Shown piece by piece: positions 17,858-26,787 of a stretch of 64,000 nt of DNA. Made by a program: the position numbers and the translations under genes. The DNA comes from Parabacteroides bouchesdurhonensis. GTDB taxonomy: Bacteria > Bacteroidota > Bacteroidia > Bacteroidales > Tannerellaceae. Below the pieces are notes generated by a model. That model was given only the letters and a program-made list of their open reading frames with translations. It was not told where the DNA came from and ran no database searches. Each line of letters opens with the position of its first letter. Position 1 is the stretch's first letter. Location: positions 1,780,961 to 1,844,960 of the forward strand of contig NZ_LT896588.1 of NCBI RefSeq assembly GCF_900186615.1, read 5' to 3'.

Positions 17858-19867
17858 ATGATGAAGCGTTTCTTTTTTATATTCGTTTTTGCAGGATGCC
17901 TGTCTTGCATATCAGATTCAGATAAACGCTTATCTGAATCTTTAAAAAGGGCAGGAGATAATCGTGTTGAATTGGAAAAGGTATTATCTCATTACAAAAA
18001 TGATTCTCAGAAGCTAGAAGCTGCCCGTTTCCTTATTGAAAATATGTCAGGTCATTATTCTGTTTCTCCTGATAGTGAAGAAAAATACCAAACGTTATAT
18101 GATCGGCATGAATCTATTTCTATCAAACATAATTGGACTACTAGTGAAGAATGGAAACAAGAGATTGACAGTCTTGAAAAAGCAAATATTCATTTATTAT
18201 ATTCAACTTATTCTACTTCAAAAATCTCCGATTTAACCTATATAAAATCGGACTGGCTTATCCAACAAATAGATTTAGCTTTTCGGGCATGGAAAGAGAA
18301 TGTATATACGCGCAATCTTTCTTTTGAGACATTTTGTGACTTCATTTTGCCCTACAGGTTTCGGGATGGAATTATACCTAATTATTCACGCGCCCCATTT
18401 TATGAGAAATATGGCTATATGTTCCGGGATAGTACACGAAGTTTCATTCAGGCTGTAGATTCATTACTGTATTGGAACCGTGACATTCAGTTCAACTGGA
18501 CTTTTGGGAATAAAATACCGGTTTACAGCCTTCGTGTATTACAGCAGATTAAATACGGGCAGTGTGATGAGAAAAGTTGGTATAACTGTTTAATGTTTTC
18601 TTCCTGTGGGATGGCTGTGTGTACGGATTTCGTACCCAACAGAGGAAACAGAAATAATGCGCATACATGGAATACTCTGATTGTAAATGAAGAATCTTAT
18701 CCATTAGAACCCTTTTGGGATAAAGACCGTTGGAACTATAAAACTATTTATAACAATGTAAACATAGATCGTGAATGGGGTAAATTCCGAATTCCAAAAG
18801 TTTTCAGAAATACATACTCTATACAAAGAGAGGGACCGTTATTTGATAAAAACTGTCCTAAAAAGAATATCCCCGGTTTGTTTAGAAATCCACGTATCCG
18901 GGATGTCTCTGAGCAATATTTTGATGCACAGGATATAGATGTTGAGATATCGGACAATGCTAAAAATCTGCAATATGTTTATATATGTGTATATGGGAAC
19001 CGGAAGTGGGTTCCGGTTCATTGGGGAAAGATTGTAAATGGACAAGCCCATTTTACGAAAATGGGGAAAGATATTCTATATATTGTTGCTTCTTATGCCA
19101 ATGGAAAGTTAGAACCGATTTCAGAACCTTTTTACTTAACGCCGGAGGGTAATATTCAATATGTACAAAAAACGGATAAAACTACCAATATTTACTTTCA
19201 TAATGTAGGATGCTATGTAAGGCCTGCTCCTAAAAAAGAAGCTGTTAATAAAATACTCGGAACTCTTATTGTTGGGGTAGACAGTTCTAATAATGGCATT
19301 GATACATTGGGTATTATTAATGAAGACACGGATGTTTGGGAAAATAGAATCACCGTGAGGAATAATAAAAAGTATAGATACATAGATTTATATTTACCCA
19401 GTGATACTGTAGCTTTTAATGATTTTGTTCTTTATCAAGAAGAGAATGGAAAAATAGATCCCATATCAAAAGCCCGGATATGTACTCAAATACTTCCGAT
19501 CCATAAAAAGGAAACTTTAGATATGATAACAGATGGTATATCTGCCACCGGATTTATGGGACTAATAACAAATAAATCAGGAAGAGAGCATAAGCTTCGT
19601 ATAGATTTACAAGAAGAACAAGAAATTGTTTCTATCTATTTCAGTCCATATATTTATAGTATTATGAAACCGACATGTACTTACAAACTTTATTATTGGG
19701 ACAACAGTTGGATATATTTCGGAGAACAGAAAGGTAACGATAGTTTTCTTATATTTAATGATGTGCCACAAGGAGCACTTTATCGTATTGAAAATGAAGG
19801 TGATTCTTTTCAGCAAGGAAAAGAACGGGTGTTTCTTTATGAAAACGGTTTTATCAGATGGTTATGA
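17858..19867 (+). CDS. Transglutaminase-like lipoprotein, copy 2
   Basis: 669 aa. The signal ends in GCLSC (Cys14 or Cys17 lipid-modified). The triad is better conserved than in copy 1: Cys236 in YGQCDEKSWYNCLMFSS, His269 in NNAHTWNTLIV and Asp288 in LEPFWDKD. The N-terminal roughly 60 residues match copy 1 closely (HYKNDSxKLxAARFLIENM), while the core has diverged. The C-terminus again looks like a discoidin-type sandwich. The insert after residue 70 is absent from copy 1. It is the last gene of the locus and has a terminator behind it. Confidence 0.72.
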   Translation: MMKRFFFIFVFAGCLSCISDSDKRLSESLKRAGDNRVELEKVLSHYKNDSQKLEAARFLIENMSGHYSVSPDSEEKYQTLYDRHESISIKHNWTTSEEWKQEIDSLEKANIHLLYSTYSTSKISDLTYIKSDWLIQQIDLAFRAWKENVYTRNLSFETFCDFILPYRFRDGIIPNYSRAPFYEKYGYMFRDSTRSFIQAVDSLLYWNRDIQFNWTFGNKIPVYSLRVLQQIKYGQCDEKSWYNCLMFSSCGMAVCTDFVPNRGNRNNAHTWNTLIVNEESYPLEPFWDKDRWNYKTIYNNVNIDREWGKFRIPKVFRNTYSIQREGPLFDKNCPKKNIPGLFRNPRIRDVSEQYFDAQDIDVEISDNAKNLQYVYICVYGNRKWVPVHWGKIVNGQAHFTKMGKDILYIVASYANGKLEPISEPFYLTPEGNIQYVQKTDKTTNIYFHNVGCYVRPAPKKEAVNKILGTLIVGVDSSNNGIDTLGIINEDTDVWENRITVRNNKKYRYIDLYLPSDTVAFNDFVLYQEENGKIDPISKARICTQILPIHKKETLDMITDGISATGFMGLITNKSGREHKLRIDLQEEQEIVSIYFSPYIYSIMKPTCTYKLYYWDNSWIYFGEQKGNDSFLIFNDVPQGALYRIENEGDSFQQGKERVFLYENGFIRWL

Positions 19868-19892
19868 CTTTCTGTTAGTAGTTATTAAAACA

Positions 19893-19929
19893 AACTCTAT
19901 TAAAATACGTACTGTACTTTAATAGAGTT
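19893..19929. terminator. Bidirectional terminator between convergent genes
   Basis: AACTCTATTAAA (19893-19904) pairs perfectly with 19918-19929 around a 13-nt loop, between the end of the peptide locus and the leftward efflux operon (TolC-like gene ending 19953). Confidence 0.7.
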
Positions 19930-19952
19930 GAAAAGAGTGGTTATTTATATAC

Positions 19953-21305
19953 CTAAAGTGTTATAGGTATTCCGTTGTAGAAGTCCAGGATTTTTGCACG
20001 GAAGACAAAATCGTATTTCGCTTGGGCCTGCTCTGCTAAACTTTGAGCATACTTCGTTTTTGCTTCATTGTATTCAAAGACTGTACTTTTACCTGCATTG
20101 TATCGCTCCTCTGCATATTTGAATGCTTCTTGGCTTGCCAGGACAGATTTGTCGGATGAACGGTATTTTTCTTGTGCCGCTGTTGCATCGTAGTAAGCTT
20201 TCTGTATTTCTTTATAGAGAGCTTTCTTGGTATTTTCCATAAGCAATTCCTGATTGCGGATACCTATGTGTGCCGTGCGTACACTGTTGCGAACCTGCAT
20301 GCGGTTGAATAGCGGAATGCTTAGAGAAAGACCTATAATTTTCTGTCCGTTTTGCTTTAACTGGTCTCCAAAGGAAGGGTTGATAAATGCCTCTTCACCT
20401 CCGCTGGTGGTATGATAATAGCCATTGCTGTAACTGGCTCCCAAGTTCAACTTCGGATAGTAACCGGCACGGGCTACGTTAAGCATTTTCTTTTGACTTT
20501 CTAACAGATATTCCTGTTGTTTGATTTGAGGTTTGAAAGTTACAGCATTATTGAAGATCAGTTCCGGAGGCACGATACTTCCCATGTTGGATGCAATAAC
20601 ATCGTCAATTAATGGGTTTACAATATCGAAACTTTTGTCTTCGCGTTCCAGTTCCAGACTTTGTGCCAAATCCAGCAATGCCAGATTTACATTGTTTTGC
20701 GATTCGGTAAGAGTAACCTCGTCTTTTGCTAACTGTGCCTTAATGTCATAAAGCTGTGATAAAGGTACTTTTCCTGCATTTACCATAGCTTCCGTCTTGG
20801 TAACCTGTTCGTTATCCAGTGTAACCTGTAGCTCTGCAATCTTTAATAGTTCTTTGTTGTAAAGTACTTGCAGGTAGTAAGAGGCTACTTGCATGGAAAG
20901 GTCTTCTTTTGCCTTATTGAGGCTTTCCATGGCTGCTTGTAAATCCAATTTACGGGCGGCGATATCATTAGGAATCTTCAATCCGTCGAATACAGGCATA
21001 TCCAGATTGATACTGAGAGACGAGTTTGCTGCATTTTGGTCTACAATTAAACCGGACTTTGTACTTGAACGACCGAATTGGAAGCTCTGCCCCATACTTG
21101 CATTAACAGCCGGTAGCCAGCTGAGCTTGCTGGTGTTCAGCTCTACTTTGCGGCTTTCCTGTTCTTCTACTTTCTGCTTTAAGTCTATGTTATGCTCTAT
21201 AGCGTACCGGATACATTCTTCCAGAGTCCATTGTTTTGCAGTTTCTTGAGCTTGTACTCCTGCGGTGAAGAGTAAAGCGATTGCCAGAAGTATGAAATGT
21301 TTCAT
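19953..21305 (-). CDS. TolC-family outer-membrane efflux protein
   Basis: 450 aa with a signal peptide ending GVQAQ. Two OEP repeats are visible (about 30-220 and 240-440), with the typical opening WTLEECIRYAIEHNIDLKQK and late EKYRSSDKSVLASQEAFKYA and ERYNAGKSTVFEYNEAK. It is a trimeric outer-membrane channel that completes a MacAB-type tripartite pump with the four genes upstream; it starts 15 bp after the adaptor's stop. It is the last gene of the operon. Confidence 0.92.
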   Translation of the reverse strand: MKHFILLAIALLFTAGVQAQETAKQWTLEECIRYAIEHNIDLKQKVEEQESRKVELNTSKLSWLPAVNASMGQSFQFGRSSTKSGLIVDQNAANSSLSINLDMPVFDGLKIPNDIAARKLDLQAAMESLNKAKEDLSMQVASYYLQVLYNKELLKIAELQVTLDNEQVTKTEAMVNAGKVPLSQLYDIKAQLAKDEVTLTESQNNVNLALLDLAQSLELEREDKSFDIVNPLIDDVIASNMGSIVPPELIFNNAVTFKPQIKQQEYLLESQKKMLNVARAGYYPKLNLGASYSNGYYHTTSGGEEAFINPSFGDQLKQNGQKIIGLSLSIPLFNRMQVRNSVRTAHIGIRNQELLMENTKKALYKEIQKAYYDATAAQEKYRSSDKSVLASQEAFKYAEERYNAGKSTVFEYNEAKTKYAQSLAEQAQAKYDFVFRAKILDFYNGIPITL

Positions 21306-21320
21306 AATGATTACGGTTTA

Positions 21321-22421
21321 CTATTTGTTCTCTATGGCTGCACCTCTGATCTTATCACTTTCGGTGAGGCCTTCTTTAATTTCAATCTTGATACCGTCAG
21401 AAAGACCTACGTTAACAGGATGTTCTTCAAATATTTGTTCAGGTTCTTCTTGTTTTACGATTTGTACGAAGGCCGAATCACCTCTGAACTGTACTGTACT
21501 TTCGGGTACAGTGATTACATTATCCGCACGCTTCAATACGATTTCGGCATTGGCACTGTATCCGGCACGAATAAAGGCGTCTTCCGGAATCTCGGCAGCC
21601 GCTTTTATTTCAAACATGATAGCTCCGTTTTCTTCTACACCTTTTGGTGAAACATATTCCAACATTGCGTCGAATTTACGGCTCTCCAAAGCTCCTACCG
21701 TCAATTTGATAGGCATACCTTCGTGGATACGGCCTACTTCCGTTTCGTCTACTTTCCCTCTGAATATCATATCACCCATGTCGGCAACAGAAGCAATCGT
21801 AGTACCATCGTTGAACGTATTAGATTGAATAACAGAGTTACCTACCTTAATAGGCACATCCAGTATCATACCGGTAATGGTGGAACGTACCTGAGTGGTA
21901 CTGGTGGCAGAAGATTTCTTGGTAATACCCTCGCGAATAATATCTAAGGCGTCTTGTGCATTATCCAGCTCTTCTTGTGCTTTCTTATAGTTAGCTAGTG
22001 ACGCTTGATAATCTTCTTTGGAAATAACACCTTGTTCAAACAGTTGCTTATCGCGTTTGTATGTCTCGTCGATCTGTTCTTTACTGATTTTGGCTACGCG
22101 TACACGTGATTCGGCACTGTTTAACTGTACCATTTCAGGAATAACCTTGATTCTGGCAATAATTTCTCCTTCTTTTACCATCTGTCCGGCTTCTTTTAAT
22201 ACTTCCGAGATGATGCCGGATAATTGAGGTTTGATTAACACTTCGTCATGTGGTTCTACTTTGCCGGTTGCCACAGTCTTTGTCTCAATAGTATCTCTCT
22301 GAGGCGTTACTATTTCGTACTTGGTAATAACCGGTCTCGATTTCTTCCATAAGAAATAGAAAGTACCAATAACGGCTACCCCTATCAGTACAAGGATTAC
22401 AATTCTGACAATTTTTTTCAT
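21321..22421 (-). CDS. Periplasmic adaptor (HlyD/MacA-like membrane fusion protein)
   Basis: 366 aa. An N-terminal membrane anchor (residues about 5-26) is followed by the adaptor signature VATGKVEPHDEVLIKPQLSG (lipoyl/biotinyl-like domain), a hairpin region (about 95-175, charged and helical) and beta-barrel/membrane-proximal domains. It links the MacB-like permeases to the TolC-like channel. Context is a five-gene leftward operon. Confidence 0.9.
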   Translation of the reverse strand: MKKIVRIVILVLIGVAVIGTFYFLWKKSRPVITKYEIVTPQRDTIETKTVATGKVEPHDEVLIKPQLSGIISEVLKEAGQMVKEGEIIARIKVIPEMVQLNSAESRVRVAKISKEQIDETYKRDKQLFEQGVISKEDYQASLANYKKAQEELDNAQDALDIIREGITKKSSATSTTQVRSTITGMILDVPIKVGNSVIQSNTFNDGTTIASVADMGDMIFRGKVDETEVGRIHEGMPIKLTVGALESRKFDAMLEYVSPKGVEENGAIMFEIKAAAEIPEDAFIRAGYSANAEIVLKRADNVITVPESTVQFRGDSAFVQIVKQEEPEQIFEEHPVNVGLSDGIKIEIKEGLTESDKIRGAAIENK

Positions 22422-22458
22422 GTGATTCCTTTATTTATAATTTTATTTTATTCAAAGT

Positions 22459-23718
22459 TTATTCTTCACGTATTGCATCAATTGCTTTAATCTGCATAGC
22501 GCGCCACGCAGGGATAAGTCCGGCCAAAAGTCCGCTGATAAGCAATATGATGGTTGCTGCTACCGCTGTATTGATATTGATTTCCGGATTATAAAAGAAC
22601 GTATCGTCTCCGGCACCGGACGATTCCAGAAATCTATTCACCGCATCCAGCAGGAATACGCCTAAAGTCAGTCCGATCAATCCGGCCAGGGCTGTCAATA
22701 CAAGACTTTCACTCATAACCTGAATTATGATACTCATCGGTTTTGCTCCAAGCGCACGCCGTACACCGATCTCTTTCGTTCGTTCTTTTACAGTAACCAT
22801 CATAATATTACTTACCCCGATGATTCCTGCAAGAAGCGTACCCATACCAACCAGCCAAACCAGAATATCTATGCCGGTAAACAGCATATTGAATGTTTCT
22901 GCCTGCTTGGCTATGCTAAAGCTTCCAACGGCTTGCGGATCGGTAGGCGAAATCTCGTTTTGTGATTTCAACAGAGCTTTCACATCTTCCGTAATTTTGT
23001 CGCACGAATAGCCGTCTTCACCTGTAATGCAAAGAAACCAGAACTTGTCTCCATTATTAGTAACCTGTTGCAGAGTACTGAACGGCAACATTACACTCTC
23101 TTCCGTGCGTCCGCCTATACTGGCACGTGGTTTTGCCTTGATAACACCTATAACCTGATAATAAATACCATTTACCCGGATATACTGTCCGGTCGGGTCT
23201 TCTCCGGGCTTGAACAACACTTCATAGACGCGGGTACCGATCAGGCAAACTTTTCGTTTTTCTTTCAGGTCAATTTCATTAAGCAGGCGTCCATAGTAGA
23301 TATGTTGCGTTTCGATGTTGAAATAGTCGGGATAGACACCGCGCACGTTGTAACTTCCGGCTTTTTGACCTCTTACAACGTTATTGTTCCCGGATTGTCC
23401 CCAGTGCATCGGTGAGATATATTTAATACCATGTACCTGCTGTTTTATGGCTTCCATATCCCGGTTTCGCATGCTCCAATAGCGACCTTTGCGATAGCCT
23501 TTATATGGTTCGGACGTACGTTCGGTGTAGAAGAAACAAGAGTTGGTGGCAAACCCGTTTACATTCTTGAAGATACCGTTCTGCATTCCTTTACCTGATC
23601 CTAATAATAATACGAGCATCAGTATTCCCCAGAAGACACCGAAGCAGGTGAGCAAGCTCCTCGTTTTGTTTCGAGTGATTGTGATCCATATTTCTTGCCA
23701 GCGGTCTATATCAAACAT
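22459..23718 (-). CDS. MacB-like ABC transporter permease 2
   Basis: 419 aa: one membrane segment at about 20-45, a MacB_PCD periplasmic domain (about 50-260), then three segments in the FtsX domain, with GVSNIMMVTVKERTKEIGVRRALGA as the cytoplasmic coupling region and a closing IPAWRAMQIKAIDAIREE. It lacks the fused ATPase of E. coli MacB; the ATPase is the separate gene at 25002. Together with the permease at 23747 it probably forms a heterodimer. Confidence 0.9.
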   Translation of the reverse strand: MFDIDRWQEIWITITRNKTRSLLTCFGVFWGILMLVLLLGSGKGMQNGIFKNVNGFATNSCFFYTERTSEPYKGYRKGRYWSMRNRDMEAIKQQVHGIKYISPMHWGQSGNNNVVRGQKAGSYNVRGVYPDYFNIETQHIYYGRLLNEIDLKEKRKVCLIGTRVYEVLFKPGEDPTGQYIRVNGIYYQVIGVIKAKPRASIGGRTEESVMLPFSTLQQVTNNGDKFWFLCITGEDGYSCDKITEDVKALLKSQNEISPTDPQAVGSFSIAKQAETFNMLFTGIDILVWLVGMGTLLAGIIGVSNIMMVTVKERTKEIGVRRALGAKPMSIIIQVMSESLVLTALAGLIGLTLGVFLLDAVNRFLESSGAGDDTFFYNPEININTAVAATIILLISGLLAGLIPAWRAMQIKAIDAIREE

Positions 23719-23746
23719 GAGTTCTAATTTTTAGAGTTATATGTTG

Positions 23747-25009
23747 TTATTCGGTTCTCATGGCTTCGATAGCCGTTATTTTGACGGCTTTACGTGCCGG
23801 GAAATAACCTGCCATCACACCTGCCAGTATCAATAATCCGGTTGCGGCAAATGCAATGCTTAAGCTAACGGTTGGATTGCGGAATATAGTCATATCGTCT
23901 CCGGAAGCTTGTCCCATATTCATCATATCCATGGCATAATTAATGCCTTCTGTAATACCGATTCCAAGCACCATGCCTACATACCCGAACATGGTGGTTA
24001 TCAGTATGGATTCAACGATGATGAGTTTTAATATGGAGAAAGGCGTTGCCCCGATCGCTTTGCGAATACCAAATTCTCTGGTTCTTTCGCGTACGGTGAT
24101 CAACATGATATTACTAACGCCTACAATGCCGGCAGTTAGCGTACCGATGCCGATAATCCAAAGGAATAAGGAAATACCATTCATCATGCCATTTAACATC
24201 AAAAACTCTTCGGCCGTATTCCACATATATAAAGAACCTTTATCCGTAGGGTCAAATCGATGGCGTTTCCCCATACTTTCACGGAAACGGGTTTCAAAGG
24301 CTTCGTTTTCTTCTTTAGTCTTTAATCCTTTTAACGTGAATGATATTTGTCCGATACCATATCCGAAATTATATAGCGTTTGTCCGGTAGAGAAGGGGAT
24401 ATATGCCGGAGAGTCGTTGCTGTTGTTTTCATCTTTATAAACACCAACTACCTGATAAACAATGTTACTGGTATTTATATATTTTCCTAGAGGATTTTCC
24501 GAATGGAAAAGAACTTCTTTCATTCGGGGACTGATAACGATTACTTTTCGTTTCTGTTGAATATCTATGTCATTGATAAAACGTCCGTTACCAACCAGCA
24601 TTTGTATATTGTCTATAATAGAGTGGGCCGGAAATACGGCACGCATAGAGTAGGTTCCATATTCTTCTCCAACTGATAGTGTATCGGTATGATATACAAC
24701 GGCACTAACCAAGTCTATTTCCGGATGGTCGTATCGTATAAGTTTCAAATCTTCATCTTTAAACTTAATGCTGCGATTGGTAGGCATACCTTGATAAGGC
24801 ATCGTTGTATAGCCCGGCCATACGGAAACTCTGTTGGTGGACATATTCCGGAAATTGTGTAAAATACCATTCCGAAGTCCGTTTCCTGCTCCCAACAGGA
24901 TAATAAGCATGAAAATACCCCATGCCACCGAAAATCCGGTCAGAAAAGTACGTAGCTTATTTTTCCGGATGGTCCCGAATATTTCTCTGAAGTTGTCGAA
25001 ATCAAACAT
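23747..25009 (-). CDS. MacB-like ABC transporter permease 1
   Basis: 420 aa with the same plan as its neighbour: N-terminal membrane segment, MacB_PCD domain (about 50-265), three C-terminal segments, coupling motif VRERTREFGIRKAIGATPFS and ending PARKAVKITAIEAMRTE. Its start overlaps the end of the ATPase gene by 8 bp, which suggests translational coupling. The substrate cannot be told; related Bacteroidetes systems export peptides, lipids or drugs. Confidence 0.9.
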   Translation of the reverse strand: MFDFDNFREIFGTIRKNKLRTFLTGFSVAWGIFMLIILLGAGNGLRNGILHNFRNMSTNRVSVWPGYTTMPYQGMPTNRSIKFKDEDLKLIRYDHPEIDLVSAVVYHTDTLSVGEEYGTYSMRAVFPAHSIIDNIQMLVGNGRFINDIDIQQKRKVIVISPRMKEVLFHSENPLGKYINTSNIVYQVVGVYKDENNSNDSPAYIPFSTGQTLYNFGYGIGQISFTLKGLKTKEENEAFETRFRESMGKRHRFDPTDKGSLYMWNTAEEFLMLNGMMNGISLFLWIIGIGTLTAGIVGVSNIMLITVRERTREFGIRKAIGATPFSILKLIIVESILITTMFGYVGMVLGIGITEGINYAMDMMNMGQASGDDMTIFRNPTVSLSIAFAATGLLILAGVMAGYFPARKAVKITAIEAMRTE

Positions 25010-25688
25010 GAGCTTTTCCTTTTTCTATTGTTTCGATCAAACCGTCTTTTACGCGGATTATTTTACTGGTAGCGTCGGCTACGGATTGCTCATGTGTAAC
25101 TATCACCATTGTCATTCCGGTGAGGTTTACCTGACGGAGTAATTCCATTACTTCCACAGTTGTTTTACTGTCTAAAGCTCCGGTTGGTTCGTCGGCAAGG
25201 ATTACTTGTGGCTTCGCTATCAAGGCACGGGCGATGGCTACACGTTGTTTTTGTCCGCCGGACATTTCGTTCGGCATGTGCTCTGCCCAGTCTTTCAATC
25301 CAACCATATCCAAATATTCTAACGCCATCGCATTCCTCTTCTTTCGCCTTATTCCCTGATAATAAAGAGGCAATGCTACATTTTCCATTGCGTTTTTAAA
25401 AGAAATAAGGTTGAATGATTGGAATATGAAACCGATCATACGATTACGTAATTCTGCAGCTCGCGTTTCGCTCAGGTTTTGGATTAACTGACCATTCAAT
25501 GTATAAGTTCCCGTATCATAAGTGTCTAATATACCAAGTATGTTTAACAATGTGGATTTACCGGATCCGGAAGCTCCCATAATAGATACCATTTCCCCTT
25601 TTTCAATATCAAGGTCAATTCCTTTCAGAACGTGCAACGGTGCTCCGTTGAAATACGTTTTGTTAATTCCTTTCAGTTGGATCATCAT
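25002..25688 (-). CDS. MacB-type ABC transporter ATP-binding protein
   Basis: 228 aa. Walker A GASGSGKST (about 36-44), Q-loop in FIFQSFNLI, signature MSGGQKQRVAIARAL, Walker B VILADEPTGALD and H-loop VIVTHEQSVA are all intact. It is the LolD/MacB/FtsE-type ATPase energising the two permeases that follow, and the first gene of the efflux operon. A -7 element and an inverted repeat lie upstream (25770-25809). Confidence 0.93.
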   Translation of the reverse strand: MMIQLKGINKTYFNGAPLHVLKGIDLDIEKGEMVSIMGASGSGKSTLLNILGILDTYDTGTYTLNGQLIQNLSETRAAELRNRMIGFIFQSFNLISFKNAMENVALPLYYQGIRRKKRNAMALEYLDMVGLKDWAEHMPNEMSGGQKQRVAIARALIAKPQVILADEPTGALDSKTTVEVMELLRQVNLTGMTMVIVTHEQSVADATSKIIRVKDGLIETIEKGKAHV

Positions 25689-25769
25689 ATTTTACAGTAA
25701 CTTTTAATATTAGACGTTCTGTTTGCCGGAAATGTTACATTTTAGGTAAACTTTCTGTTTTTATGCTAG

Positions 25770-25777
25770 CAAATATA
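25770..25777 (-). promoter_or_regulatory. Putative -7 element of the efflux operon
   Basis: The minus strand reads TATATTTG, 81 bp before the ATPase start. No TTTG lies at the canonical spacing. Confidence 0.4.
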
Positions 25778-25790
25778 GAATCTTGCAAAA

Positions 25791-25809
25791 TACCTTGTAT
25801 CGCAAGGTA
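25791..25809. promoter_or_regulatory. Possible operator: inverted repeat upstream of the efflux operon
   Basis: TACCTTG (25791-25797), 5 nt, CAAGGTA (25803-25809). The half-site spacing fits a dimeric repressor, and the site would overlap the -33 region of the putative efflux promoter. No regulator gene is adjacent. Confidence 0.4.
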
Positions 25810-25870
25810 CTTATAATTATAAAATATTAACAAAGTGTGTTAGTGGTCAAATATAAGGTAAAGAATATTT

Positions 25871-25937
25871 CATCCCGATGAAATTAAGAAAACATCCCGA
25901 TGATTTTATAAAATGATCCCGATGAATTAAAAAAACG
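25871..25937. repeat. 22-bp-period element B (three direct repeats)
   Basis: The decamer ATCCCGATGA starts at 25872, 25894 and 25916, exactly 22 bp apart, with AT-rich spacers. It lies in the 350-bp divergent region between the efflux operon and the MBL hydrolase gene. All three copies have the same orientation, so this copy is unlikely to be a terminator. The core is shared with the elements at 6829 and 54100. The rest of the region holds only the promoter-like sites listed. Confidence 0.7.
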
Positions 25938-25963
25938 GGTATAGATATAATTGTTATTTTAGC

Positions 25964-25971
25964 TAAGTTTG
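25964..25971 (+). promoter_or_regulatory. Putative -7 element of the MBL hydrolase gene
   Basis: TAAGTTTG matches TAnnTTTG, about 70 bp before the preferred start; the -33 element is weak. Confidence 0.35.
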
Positions 25972-26039
25972 TAGCGACATGCAACAACAAGTAAATAGGC
26001 TGTTGTGTTCTTATGAATATAATTAAAGACCGAAAAAAG

Positions 26040-26762
26040 ATGAGACTTGTTTACATTTATCATAGTGGTTTTGTTGTTGAGGCAAAAGGTTTCTCTGTTT
26101 TGATTGATTATTATCGTGATACAGCAACTTCTTCCAATGGCGGATTTGTCCATGATGATTTGCTAAAACGGCCAGAGCCTTTGTATGTATTATCTTCTCA
26201 TTTTCATCCGGATCATTTCAATCCGGAAGTATTAACATGGAAAGAGCAAAAGAATAATATCCATTATATTTTTTCAAAAGATATTTTGAAGCATAAGCGT
26301 GCTAAGGCCGAAGATGCTTTCTATATACAGAAAGGCGGAATTTATCAGGATGATAATTTAACAATAAAAGCATTTGGTTCTACGGATGTAGGCGTTTCTT
26401 TTCTGATGGAGATACAGGGACAAACTATTTTTCACGCAGGCGATCTGAACAACTGGCATTGGAAAGATGAATCTACAAAGGAAGAAGTAAATGAGGCTGA
26501 AAAGAAATATTTGCATGAATTGGATATAATAGCGAAGGATACTGACCGGATGGACTTGGCTATGTTTCCGGTAGATCCCCGTTTAGGAACGGACTTTATG
26601 CGAGGTGCTCAACAGTTTATAGATAAAATACAGACGAAAGTATTTGTTCCGATGCACTTTTGGGACAGACCTGCAGAAGTAGAAGCTTTTGCTCCCTATG
26701 CGGAGTCAAAAGGGGTTCGTTATGTGTTGTTATCAGTCCGTGGAGAAGGAACTGATTTTTAA
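26040..26762 (+). CDS. MBL-fold metallo-hydrolase
   Basis: 240 aa. Metallo-beta-lactamase fold with the metal motif SSHFHPDHFN (H-x-H-x-D-H), then FHAGDLNNWHW and a final FVPMHFWD histidine. It resembles the UlaG-like/YvaK branch of small hydrolases that open with a YHSGF strand and have no fused domain. The start could also be ATG 26013; ATG 26040 is preferred because the conserved first strand (MRLVYIYHSGF) begins there. Substrate unknown. It lies 25 bp before the glyoxalase-like gene and is probably co-transcribed with it. Confidence 0.82.
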   Translation: MRLVYIYHSGFVVEAKGFSVLIDYYRDTATSSNGGFVHDDLLKRPEPLYVLSSHFHPDHFNPEVLTWKEQKNNIHYIFSKDILKHKRAKAEDAFYIQKGGIYQDDNLTIKAFGSTDVGVSFLMEIQGQTIFHAGDLNNWHWKDESTKEEVNEAEKKYLHELDIIAKDTDRMDLAMFPVDPRLGTDFMRGAQQFIDKIQTKVFVPMHFWDRPAEVEAFAPYAESKGVRYVLLSVRGEGTDF

Positions 26763-26787
26763 TTATTACTATTATAATAAATGTATT

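Noticed and set aside
21265-21828. 187-codon plus-strand ORF opposite the efflux adaptor and TolC genes
   Set aside because: It is antisense to well-supported genes, has serine/isoleucine-rich shadow composition and no recognisable motif.
25871-25937. Regularly spaced repeats resembling a small CRISPR array
   Set aside because: The conserved part is only about 10 bp with a 22-bp period, the spacers are simple AT-rich sequence, and no cas gene is present. Similar units elsewhere are palindromic intergenic elements.
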